Assembly (NCBI RefSeq): GCF_007992195.1 | Contig: NZ_BJZU01000084.1 | Location: forward strand, 1-35,987 | Direction of reading: 5' to 3' | DNA: 35,987 nucleotides | From: Methylobacterium oxalidis | Lineage (GTDB): Bacteria > Pseudomonadota > Alphaproteobacteria > Rhizobiales > Beijerinckiaceae | In this document: piece by piece, positions 15,459 to 22,435 of the stretch | Numbering within the stretch: position 1 is the stretch's first letter | Layout of the letters: every line of letters starts with the position of its first letter | The notes under the pieces: model-generated | The model's input: only the letters and a program-made list of their open reading frames with translations | What the model was told of the DNA's origin: nothing | Databases searched by the model: none | Translations under genes and position numbers: made by a program

Positions 15459-15719
15459 ATGTCCGACGCCGCCGACACGCCCCCCGACCGCCTCGCCGTC
15501 AACCCGAACAGCCCCTTCTACGACGAGAAGGCGCTCGAGCGCGGCGTCGGCGTCCGCTTCAAGGGCGTCGAGAAGACGAACGTCGAGGAATACTGCGTCA
15601 GCGAGGGCTGGGTGCGGCTCAGCGCCGGCAAGACCCTCGATCGGGCCGGCAACCCGATGACGGTCAAGCTGAAGGGCCCGGTCGAGCCTTATTTCCGGGA
15701 CTCACCGGCCGAGGGCTGA
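15459..15719 (+). CDS. DUF3297 family protein
   Basis: An 86-residue cytoplasmic protein matching the short DUF3297 family: a disordered opening, then N-P-x-S-P-F-Y-D-E-x-x-L-x-R-G-V-G-V-R-F, a G-x-x-K-T-N-V-E-E-Y-C-V-S-E-G-W segment, and an ending in P-V-E-P-Y-F. Some databases label relatives as glutathione peroxidase, but this sequence has no peroxidase motif and I assign no function. It starts 41 bp after the acetyltransferase stop. Its last 31 bp overlap the 3' end of the minus-strand gene that follows. Confidence 0.85.
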   Translation: MSDAADTPPDRLAVNPNSPFYDEKALERGVGVRFKGVEKTNVEEYCVSEGWVRLSAGKTLDRAGNPMTVKLKGPVEPYFRDSPAEG

Positions 15720-16012
15720 TCCGCCCGCCGCCGCCGCTCCGCCGCGAAGTCGCGCAGGGCCGCGGCGACGAGAGCCTCGACCTGGGCCGGCGTGCGCGGC
15801 TCGCGGATGACGAGGCTCGTGAGGATGTCGCGGCGGCGCGCCCGCTGCTTGGCGGTGCGCGCGTGGTTCGAGACCCGCAGCAGCCAGTCCTCGTCCGGGT
15901 GGGCGAGGTAGAGTGTATCGCCCCGGGCGTTCTCCGCCTGCGGCAGGAAGCCGTGCCGGCTGAGCAGCCGCACCGCGAGCGCCCGCGCCTCCGAGGGAGC
16001 GAGCGCGCTCAC
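15689..16012 (-). CDS. Conserved-looking hypothetical protein
   Basis: A 107-residue, Arg-rich protein that I do not recognise. It reads as a compact globular domain: an N-terminal helix (A-x-x-L-A-V-R-L-L-S-R-H-G-F-L), a beta segment G-D-T-L-Y-L-A-H-P-D-E-D-W-L-L-R-V-S-N-H-A-R, and a C-terminal helical part. The start is a GTG at 16012. Its tail overlaps the DUF3297 gene convergently by 31 bp. An alternative is that only the opposite-strand gene is real, but the regular hydrophobic pattern argues for a real protein. Confidence 0.65.
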   Translation of the reverse strand: MSALAPSEARALAVRLLSRHGFLPQAENARGDTLYLAHPDEDWLLRVSNHARTAKQRARRRDILTSLVIREPRTPAQVEALVAAALRDFAAERRRRADQPSAGESRK

Positions 16013-16069
16013 CGCTCCCGTCCGGCAGAGGTCGGGTGCGCGTCAGCGCACCGGGTGTGGGATGCGCCG

Positions 16070-16205
16070 CATCCGGAAGCCTCGCACCCCTCACCCCAAC
16101 CCTCTCCCGAACAGGAGAGGGAGCGGGCTGCGCCCCACCTCTCCCGTTCGGGAGAGGTCGAGTCGGCGACAGCCGACCGGGTGAGGGGTGCGACGTATCC
16201 GGATG
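16070..16205. repeat. 136-bp MITE-like element with 26-bp terminal inverted repeats
   Basis: The outer 26 bases (16070-16095 and 16180-16205) are inverted repeats matching at 23 of 26 positions, including a perfect 14-bp block (16082-16095 with 16180-16193). Inside lie two further palindromes: CCTCTCC/GGAGAGG (16101-16107 with 16114-16120) and a 9-bp stem ACCTCTCCC/GGGAGAGGT (16137-16145 with 16150-16158). There is no open frame inside. A partial copy follows: CCTCACCCCAACCCT at 16089-16103 recurs at 16215-16229, and GACCCGCGCC near 16247 also occurs at the left window edge. I see no obvious target duplication. Confidence 0.65.
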
Positions 16206-16295
16206 AACCTACTCCCTCACCCCAACCCTTTCGCGGACGGGGGAGGAGACCCGCGCCCGACCGTTCGGCCGCCGGCCGATCCCGTCTCGGCCCGC

Positions 16296-17174
16296 TCATC
16301 CGACCAGCCCCTCCTTCGCCAGGGCGCTCTCGCCCCGCAACGCCGCGAGCGCGCCCGCCGCGGAGCCCGCGTAGCGCTCGTAGGCGCCTCGCCGCAGCGT
16401 CAGGCGCGAGAGGGCGAGTTTCGCGCCGTTCACCGCGAGCGTGCGCGGGCTCGGGTCGGGCAGGCCGTACTTGCGGCTGACATAGGCCCGCGACCACGCC
16501 TGGTGCCAGCGCGTGCGGTGGACCCGGCCGGGCTCCGGCGCGGAGGAGCGGCCGCGGCCGTGGCTCGCCACGGCGCCGTCGACGTGGACGAGGGCGCGTC
16601 CCGCATCCGCCACCCGGCGGCAGAGGTCGTCGTCCTCGTAGAACAGGAAGATGTTCTCATCGAAACCGCCGAGGGCGAGGAAAGCGGCGCGCTCGGCCAT
16701 CAGGCAGGCCCCGGAGAGGAAGGGCGCGCAGACGTCGCCCTCCGGCAGGGCGAGGCGGCCCTTGGGATTCGGCAGGTAGGGCGAGAGCAGCGAGCGGGGC
16801 TGAAAGAACACGCGCCCGTCAGACTCCACGAGGCGGGGCGCGAGGAGCCCCGCGTCCGGGTAGGCGTCGGCCGCGCGCAGCAGCGCGTCGGCCGCGCCGG
16901 GGCGCAGCACGAGGTCCGGGTTGAGGATGAGGATGCGCGCGGCCTGCTCGGCCGCCCGCACCCCGATGTTGTTCGCCCGGCCGTAGCCCTCGTTGCGGGG
17001 GTTGCGGATGACCGCGGCACCCGCCTCCCGTGCGACCTCGGCCGAGCCGTCGCGGCTCGCGTTGTCGACCACGATCGCCGGGACGTGCTCGGCCGCCAGG
17101 GCGGCGAGACAGTCCGGCAGGGCGTGGGCGCTGTCATGGGCGACGACGATCGCGACGAGGCTCGGCACGGTCAC
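16296..17174 (-). CDS. Family 2 glycosyltransferase
   Basis: A 292-residue GT-A fold enzyme of the rhamnosyltransferase-like GT2 group. The first 110 residues hold the nucleotide-sugar site: I-V-V-A-H-D-S, V-V-D-N-A-S-R-D-G-S, the N-x-G-Y-G-R-A-N-N-I-G segment and the D-x-D equivalent N-P-D-L-V-L. The acceptor half has S-G-A-C-L-M and G-G-F-D-E-N-I-F-L-F-Y-E-D-D-D-L-C-R-R, with the acidic catalytic-base region. There is no membrane segment. It is a lone gene with no polysaccharide cluster beside it, so the acceptor is unknown. Downstream on its strand lies the MITE-like repeat. Confidence 0.9.
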   Translation of the reverse strand: MTVPSLVAIVVAHDSAHALPDCLAALAAEHVPAIVVDNASRDGSAEVAREAGAAVIRNPRNEGYGRANNIGVRAAEQAARILILNPDLVLRPGAADALLRAADAYPDAGLLAPRLVESDGRVFFQPRSLLSPYLPNPKGRLALPEGDVCAPFLSGACLMAERAAFLALGGFDENIFLFYEDDDLCRRVADAGRALVHVDGAVASHGRGRSSAPEPGRVHRTRWHQAWSRAYVSRKYGLPDPSPRTLAVNGAKLALSRLTLRRGAYERYAGSAAGALAALRGESALAKEGLVG

Positions 17175-17223
17175 TCCCGAGGGCGTCCCGGGGCGGCGCC
17201 CGGCGCGGCTCCACCCGCCGGAC

Positions 17224-17532
17224 CTAGCGCAGGCCGAGCTGCGACTTGTCGGTCAGGCGGTCGTTGGCGAAGGTCAGGTTGAAGTTGGCGCCGAAGCTGC
17301 CCCGTCCCCGCCAGGAATAGGTGACGCGGCGGTTGCGGCCCACCGTCAGGGCAACCTCGCGCCGGCCCCTGCAGCCGAGCTGCGCGCTGGCATCGGCGTA
17401 GCCGATGCCGAGCGCGAGCGCCCGGTACTCGGCGAGCGTCGGGCGGCAGGATCCCGGCTGGACAGCCTCCGCCGGAGCTGCGGCGAGGAGGAACGCGGCG
17501 AGCGGGAACAGGACCGTGGCGCGTCTCGGCAT
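17224..17532 (-). CDS. Small exported protein, BamE/SmpA-like fold
   Basis: A 102-residue protein with a Sec signal peptide ending near AEA at residue 23. The mature part reads helix-helix-three strands: a helix ending G-I-G-Y-A-D-A-S-A-Q-L-G-C, a strand R-R-V-T-Y-S-W, and a strand N-L-T-F-A-N-D-R-L-T-D-K-S-Q-L-G-L. This resembles the SmpA/OmlA (BamE-like) pattern, where a lipoprotein helps assemble outer-membrane proteins. It lacks a lipobox cysteine, so it is not a standard BamE. Two cysteines in the mature part could form a disulfide. The function is unknown. Confidence 0.7.
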   Translation of the reverse strand: MPRRATVLFPLAAFLLAAAPAEAVQPGSCRPTLAEYRALALGIGYADASAQLGCRGRREVALTVGRNRRVTYSWRGRGSFGANFNLTFANDRLTDKSQLGLR

Positions 17533-17630
17533 GGGCGGGGCACCTCGTCTCGGGAACGGCGGGCAGGCGCGGGAAGGCTCCCGCGCCCGTGCCGGCTGAG
17601 ATGGCGGCGCGTGGTCCGGAGAGCAGGGGC

Positions 17631-19445
17631 TCAGCCCTTCTTCTCCGGCAGGTTCAGGCGAATGTGAAGCTCGCGCAGCTGCTTGGGCGTCGCCTCGGAG
17701 GGGGCGCCCATCATCAGGTCCTCGGCCCGCTGGTTCATCGGGAAGAGCACCACCTCGCGGATGTTGGGCTCGTTGCAGAGCAGCATGACGATGCGGTCGA
17801 CGCCCGGCGCGATGCCGCCGTGGGGCGGGGCTCCGAGGCGCAGCGCGTTGAGCATGCCGCCGAACTTCGCCTCCAGCACGTCGCGCCCGTAGCCGGCCAG
17901 CCCGAACGCCTTCTCCATGATCTCCGGCTTGTGGTTCCGGATGGCGCCCGAGGACAGTTCCACGCCGTTGCAGACGATGTCGTACTGGAACGCCTTGATG
18001 CCGAGGATGGTGGCCTCGTCCTCCGCCCCGAGGTTCAGGAAGGCCTCGTGGTCGAAGTTCGGCATCGAGAACGGGTTGTGCGAGAAGTCGATCCGCTTCT
18101 CGTCCTCGTTCCACTCGTACATCGGGAAGTCGGTGATCCAGCAGAAGGCGTACTGGTCGGTGTCGGAGAGGTTGAGCTCGTCGCCGATGCGGATGCGAGC
18201 CTTGCCGGCGAGGCCGGCCGCCTTCGCCTCGGGGCCGGCGGAGAAGAACACGGCGTCGCCGGCTTTCGCGCCGGCCTTGGCGGCGATGCGGGCCTGGATC
18301 TCGGGCGGGATGAACTTGGCGATCGGGCCCTTGCCCGAGAGTTGGCCGCCCTCGTCCTCGAACACGATGTAGCCGAGGCCGGGCGCCCCTTCCGAGCGGG
18401 CCCAGTCGTTCAGCTTGTCGAAGAACGAGCGCGGCTGGGCCGCCGCGCCGGTGGCGGGGATCGCCCGGACCACGCCGCCGGCCTTGATGACGCCCTTGAA
18501 TGCCTTGAACTCCACCGCCTCCTCGCCGAACTCCTCGGTCACGTCGGCGATGATCAGGGGGTTCCTCAGGTCCGGCTTGTCGACGCCGTACTTCAGCATC
18601 GCGTCGGCGTAGGTGATGCGCGGGAACGTGCCCGTGACGCGCCGCCCGTCCGCGAACTCCTCGAAGACGCCGCGCAGCACCGGCTCCACCGCCTGGAACA
18701 CGTCCTCCTGCGTGACGAAGCTCATCTCGATGTCGAGCTGGTAGAACTCGCCCGGAGAGCGGTCGGCGCGGGCATCCTCGTCGCGGAAGCAGGGCGCGAT
18801 CTGGAAGTAGCGGTCGAAGCCCGCGATCATCGTGAGCTGCTTGAACTGCTGCGGCGCCTGCGGCAGCGCGTAGAACTTGCCGGGATGCACCCGGGAGGGC
18901 ACGAGGTAATCCCGCGCGCCCTCGGGCGAGGAGGCCGTCAGGATCGGGGTCTGGAACTCGAAGAACCCGCCCTCGCGCATGCGGCGGCGGAGCGAGTCGA
19001 CGATCGCCCCGCGCTTCATGATGTTGGCGTGCAGCTTCTCGCGCCGCAGGTCGAGGAAGCGGTACTTGAGGCGCGTCTCCTCCGGGTATTCCTGGTCGCC
19101 GAACACGGGCAGCGGCAGCTCGGCCGCGGCGCCCAGCACCTCGAGATCGTCGATGTAGACCTCGACCGCGCCGGTGGGCAGCTCGGCGTTCTCGGTGCCG
19201 GCGGGCCGCGTGCGCACGCGGCCGTCGATGCGGACCACCCACTCGGAGCGGACCGTCTCGGCCGCCTTGAACGCCTTGGAATCGGAATCCACCACGCACT
19301 GCGTCAGGCCGTAATGGTCGCGCAGGTCGATGAAGAGCACGCCGCCGTGGTCGCGGATACGGTGGCACCAGCCGGACAGGCGGACGGTCTGCCCGACATC
19401 GGACGGGCGGAGCTGCCCACAGGTATGGGTACGATAACGGTGCAT
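17631..19445 (-). CDS. aspS: Aspartyl-tRNA synthetase
   Basis: A 604-residue class II aminoacyl-tRNA synthetase. The N-terminal OB-fold anticodon domain (M-H-R-Y-R-T-H-T-C-G-x-L, then V-x-L-S-G-W) is followed by catalytic motif 2 (C-F-R-D-E-D-A-R-A-D-R) and motif 3 (G-I-A-P-G-V-D-R-I-V-M-L-L), with the bacterial GAD insertion between them. It starts at the ATG at 19445, where the family N-terminus begins; an upstream GTG at 19478 would add 11 unrelated residues. Many alphaproteobacteria lack asparaginyl-tRNA synthetase and use a non-discriminating enzyme with GatCAB; whether this is one cannot be told from the window. Confidence 0.97.
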   Translation of the reverse strand: MHRYRTHTCGQLRPSDVGQTVRLSGWCHRIRDHGGVLFIDLRDHYGLTQCVVDSDSKAFKAAETVRSEWVVRIDGRVRTRPAGTENAELPTGAVEVYIDDLEVLGAAAELPLPVFGDQEYPEETRLKYRFLDLRREKLHANIMKRGAIVDSLRRRMREGGFFEFQTPILTASSPEGARDYLVPSRVHPGKFYALPQAPQQFKQLTMIAGFDRYFQIAPCFRDEDARADRSPGEFYQLDIEMSFVTQEDVFQAVEPVLRGVFEEFADGRRVTGTFPRITYADAMLKYGVDKPDLRNPLIIADVTEEFGEEAVEFKAFKGVIKAGGVVRAIPATGAAAQPRSFFDKLNDWARSEGAPGLGYIVFEDEGGQLSGKGPIAKFIPPEIQARIAAKAGAKAGDAVFFSAGPEAKAAGLAGKARIRIGDELNLSDTDQYAFCWITDFPMYEWNEDEKRIDFSHNPFSMPNFDHEAFLNLGAEDEATILGIKAFQYDIVCNGVELSSGAIRNHKPEIMEKAFGLAGYGRDVLEAKFGGMLNALRLGAPPHGGIAPGVDRIVMLLCNEPNIREVVLFPMNQRAEDLMMGAPSEATPKQLRELHIRLNLPEKKG

Positions 19446-19646
19446 GGCGGACTTCTTCGGGTGGGAGGCCGGCACCATTCACGCGGGGGGAGCGAAGTCA
19501 AGCCGCGCGGGCGGGCGGGCGCGGCCGGCGTCCGCTTTCCGGCGGGCGGACGGGCCGGCGCGGTGGCCGCCCGCCACCGCGGAATTCCCCGCTCGCGGCG
19601 GTCCCGCGCCCTTCCGCAACGACCCCCGCGACACCATATAAGTCCC

Positions 19647-20075
19647 ATGAACATGCACGCCTTTTTCGCCTCCGCGGCGGCCCCGTCCGGGCCCTCCGCC
19701 GAGGCCCTTCCGGGGGCGCCCGCGGCCGAGCGGCAGGAGGGCGCTTGGCGCGTCCTGCCCCTCGAAGGCACCTTCGACCTCGTCTACGAGGACGGGACCG
19801 GCGCCTGGAGCGCGCGGCGCCTGGAGGCGCGCGAGCTGAAGCTCGGGCCCGGCCGCACGCTGATCGGCGGCATCGACCGCGGCCGCGGGGGCTACCGCGG
19901 CTTCCGGGTCGACCGCATCCGGCGCCTCACCGACGGCGCCACCGGCCAGCGCGTCGAGACGGGCATCCTCGACCTGCTGCTCGGGCGGGCCGAGGCGCAG
20001 CGGCGCGAGCGGGCCGCCCTGGCCCGCCGGGTGGCGGGCCGGGCCCGCCGGGCCGCGCCGCGGCGGGCGGCCTGA
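19647..20075 (+). CDS. Small WYL-like protein, possibly leaderless
   Basis: A 142-residue protein. The middle (about 38-110) reads as a small beta barrel: F-D-L-V-Y-E-D-G-T-G, R-x-L-E-A-R-E-L-K-L-G-P-G-R-T-L-I-G-G, then G-Y-R-G-F-R-V-D-R-I-R-R-L, which resembles the end of WYL domains. The last 30 residues are very Arg/Ala-rich, as if binding nucleic acid. A TATAAG sequence lies only 4 bases before the ATG and there is no ribosome site, suggesting a leaderless transcript or a later start (in-frame ATG at 19653). It is divergent from aspS and 102 bp upstream of rnd. Confidence 0.65.
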   Translation: MNMHAFFASAAAPSGPSAEALPGAPAAERQEGAWRVLPLEGTFDLVYEDGTGAWSARRLEARELKLGPGRTLIGGIDRGRGGYRGFRVDRIRRLTDGATGQRVETGILDLLLGRAEAQRRERAALARRVAGRARRAAPRRAA

Positions 20076-20177
20076 ACGCAAGTCCTCTGCAGGGGCCTGG
20101 TCCGGAGGCCCTGTTTTGCGGGGACTTCGCGCGTCCCGCGCCTCCCTTTCCCGACGAACCTTCGGTATAGCCGGGAC

Positions 20178-21335
20178 ATGGATCTGATCGACACCACGTC
20201 GGCGCTTGCCGACGCCTGCACCCGCCTGGCCGCACAGCCCTTCGTGACCGTCGACACGGAGTTCATGCGGGAGACCACCTACTATCCGAAGCTCTGCCTG
20301 ATCCAGATGGCGGGGCCGGACGGCGCTGCGGTGCTGGTGGACCCGCTGGCGCCCAAGATCGACCTCAAGCCCTTCGTCGACCTGATGGCCGACGAGGGCG
20401 TCGTGAAGGTGTTCCACTCCGCCCGCCAGGATCTCGAGATCATCTGGATGCTGGGCGAGATCCTGCCGCACCCGTTCTTCGACACACAGGTCGCCGCCAT
20501 GGTCTGCGGCTACGGGGACTCGGTCTCCTACGAGCAGCTCGTCAACGACGTGGCCAAGGCCAAGATCGACAAGTCGTCGCGCTTCACGGACTGGTCGCGG
20601 CGCCCCCTCTCGGACGCGCAGCTCGCCTACGCCCTCTCGGACGTGACGCATCTCGTGAAGATCTACGAGGTGCTGGCGGGCCAGCTCGTCGAGACCGACC
20701 GCGGCGCCTGGCTGGACGAGGAGATGGGCGTGCTGACCTCGCCCGAGACCTACCGGGCCGATCCCGCTCAGGCCTGGCGCCGGCTCTCGGGCCGGATGCG
20801 CAAGCCCCGCGAGATCGCCGTGCTGATGGAGGTCGCGGCCTGGCGCGAGCGCGAGGCGCAGACCCGCAACGTGCCGCGCGGGCGCATCCTCAAGGACGAG
20901 GCGGTGATCGACGTGGCCACCTCGGCCCCCCGCAGCGTCGAGGCGCTCGGCCGCCTGCGCTCGATCCCCGCCGGCTTCGAGCGCTCGCGCACCGGCGCCG
21001 AGATCCTCGCCGCGGTGGAGCGGGGCTTCGCCCGCGACACCGGCGACATCGCCATGCCCGAGCGGAGCCGCGGGCGGGGCGGGGGCGGCAACGGCGCCCT
21101 GGTGGAGCTCCTCAAGGTGCTGCTCAAGGCCGTCTGCGAGACCGAGGGGGTCGCCCCGAAGATCATCGCCACGGTGGACGACCTCGAGGCGCTCGCAGAG
21201 GACGACGAGGCCGACGTGCCGGTCCTGCACGGCTGGCGCCGCGGCCTGTTCGGCGAGAAGGCGCTGGCCCTCAAGAGCGGCCGCCTCGCCCTCTCGATCG
21301 AGCGGGGACGGGTGGTGGTGCGGGACGTCGCCTGA
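20178..21335 (+). CDS. rnd: Ribonuclease D
   Basis: A 385-residue 3'-5' exoribonuclease acting in tRNA and stable RNA maturation. DEDDy exonuclease motifs are present: V-D-T-E-F (D26, E28), the H-S-A-R-Q-D-L-E segment of Exo II, and Y-A-L-S-D-V-T-H-L of Exo III. An HRDC helical domain follows (about 205-290, with R-N-V-P-R-G-R-I-L-K-D-E). The gene starts with ATG and ends in a normal C-terminus. In Rhizobiales rnd is commonly next to aspS, as here, where only the WYL-like gene lies between them in divergent orientation. Confidence 0.95.
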   Translation: MDLIDTTSALADACTRLAAQPFVTVDTEFMRETTYYPKLCLIQMAGPDGAAVLVDPLAPKIDLKPFVDLMADEGVVKVFHSARQDLEIIWMLGEILPHPFFDTQVAAMVCGYGDSVSYEQLVNDVAKAKIDKSSRFTDWSRRPLSDAQLAYALSDVTHLVKIYEVLAGQLVETDRGAWLDEEMGVLTSPETYRADPAQAWRRLSGRMRKPREIAVLMEVAAWREREAQTRNVPRGRILKDEAVIDVATSAPRSVEALGRLRSIPAGFERSRTGAEILAAVERGFARDTGDIAMPERSRGRGGGGNGALVELLKVLLKAVCETEGVAPKIIATVDDLEALAEDDEADVPVLHGWRRGLFGEKALALKSGRLALSIERGRVVVRDVA

Positions 21336-21504
21336 CCGGGCGCGGGCAGGGGAGCGGTCGCTCCGCAGGGCCTGGATCGGCCGGCCCGGTATCATTCCTG
21401 AGGATCAGTCGCGCACGGGCGGCCGCTGACCGGTTGCGGTGTCGGGATTAATCGGCAAGTTGATTGCCGGAACATCCCGCACCCCTCCCGCGTAACCCGG
21501 CCCG

Positions 21505-21792
21505 ATGTACGAACCCAACGAAGTCCTGCAGACGCTGACGGGCCGCGGCCACGTCTCCGCCGCGGGCTGTGAGCCGGTGCGGGTCCGCTACCGGGTCGTG
21601 GTGGAGCGCCGCGAGGGCAGCCTCTTCGCCCACGGGACCCTGGTCGGCAGTCCGGTCGGCCTGCGCCCGATCTGGCTGGAGCCGGACGCCGTGCTGCGCC
21701 TGAAGAACGGCCGCCGCATCGACATCTCCGTGACCGACCTCGTCGGCGAGACGGCCGAGTTCGAGAGCACCGGCCTGCTCTCGGGCTTCTGA
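21505..21792 (+). CDS. Hypothetical protein
   Basis: A 95-residue soluble protein that I do not recognise. The pattern alternates short strands (V-R-V-R-Y-R-V-V-V-E-R, S-L-F-A-H-G-T-L-V-G, A-V-L-R-L-K-N-G-R-R-I-D-I-S-V), suggesting a small all-beta domain. It has a single cysteine and no signal peptide. No strong ribosome site precedes the ATG. It is a single gene between rnd and the molybdenum hydroxylase operon. Confidence 0.65.
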   Translation: MYEPNEVLQTLTGRGHVSAAGCEPVRVRYRVVVERREGSLFAHGTLVGSPVGLRPIWLEPDAVLRLKNGRRIDISVTDLVGETAEFESTGLLSGF

Positions 21793-21856
21793 GCCCACCG
21801 CCTGCGGCGGAGTGACAGCGGGCCGGGTTCGCGCACGGCTGCGGCGCCGGCCAATC

Positions 21857-21886
21857 TTGACCCGGGCCTGCGATCCGGTCTCTACC
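21857..21886 (+). promoter_or_regulatory. Candidate promoter of the molybdenum hydroxylase operon
   Basis: TTGACC (21857-21862, five of six matches to the -35 consensus) is followed after 18 bases by TCTACC (21881-21886), a weak -10. The next start codon is 66 bases downstream. Confidence 0.35.
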
Positions 21887-21952
21887 TCGGATCCGACGAT
21901 TGTATTCAATCTCGTCCCGCCAACCGCGCCGGGGGCGGCGCGAGGAGCCGCG

Positions 21953-22423
21953 ATGGGCAAGCCCGTATCCCTCTCCGTGAACGGCCGCGCCGTCACCGTC
22001 ACTCCCGACGATCCCGACATCCCGCTCCTCTACGTGCTGCGCAACGATCTGGAACTGCGCGGTCCGCGCTTCGGCTGCGGCCTTGGCCAGTGCGGCTCCT
22101 GCACCGTGCACGTGGACGGACAGGCGACGCGCTCCTGCACCCTACCGCTCTCGGCGCTCCAGCCCGGGCAGAAGGTGGTGACGCTCGAAGGGCTCGCGGC
22201 GAACGGGACGCCTCACCCTCTGCAGACGGCCTTCGTCGAGGAGCAGGCGGCCCAGTGCGGCTACTGCATCAACGGCATGATCATGCAGTCGGCCGCCCTG
22301 CTGGCGAAGAACCCGCGGCCGAGCCGCTCCGAGATCCTGCAGGCGCTCGGCGGCAATCTCTGCCGCTGCGGCACGCACCTGCGGATCGTGCGCGCGGTCG
22401 AGCGCGCCGCGGCGAGCCTCTAG
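21953..22423 (+). CDS. iorA: (2Fe-2S) subunit of molybdenum hydroxylase, IorA type
   Basis: A 156-residue small subunit carrying two [2Fe-2S] clusters. The plant-ferredoxin-type N-terminal domain has C-G-L-G-Q-C-G-S-C plus a later cysteine in T-R-S-C. The helical C-terminal domain has Q-C-G-Y-C and N-L-C-R-C-G-T. This is the isoquinoline 1-oxidoreductase alpha-subunit type of the xanthine oxidase superfamily. It passes electrons from the molybdenum site on the large subunit. The start at 21953 follows CGAGGAG. The large-subunit gene begins 12 bp after its stop, so they are co-transcribed. The symbol reflects family similarity, not proof of quinoline substrates. Confidence 0.88.
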   Translation: MGKPVSLSVNGRAVTVTPDDPDIPLLYVLRNDLELRGPRFGCGLGQCGSCTVHVDGQATRSCTLPLSALQPGQKVVTLEGLAANGTPHPLQTAFVEEQAAQCGYCINGMIMQSAALLAKNPRPSRSEILQALGGNLCRCGTHLRIVRAVERAAASL

Positions 22424-22435
22424 GGGAGGGGACCG

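Noticed and set aside
16089..16260. Repeated CCTCACCCC/CTCTCCC units considered as a CRISPR array
   Set aside because: The units are palindromic, unevenly spaced and few, with no spacers of uniform length and no cas genes.
17589..19646. A long + strand open frame antisense to aspS, in frame with the small WYL-like gene
   Set aside because: It mirrors aspS codons and has no recognisable domain. Only the part from 19647 reads as a protein.
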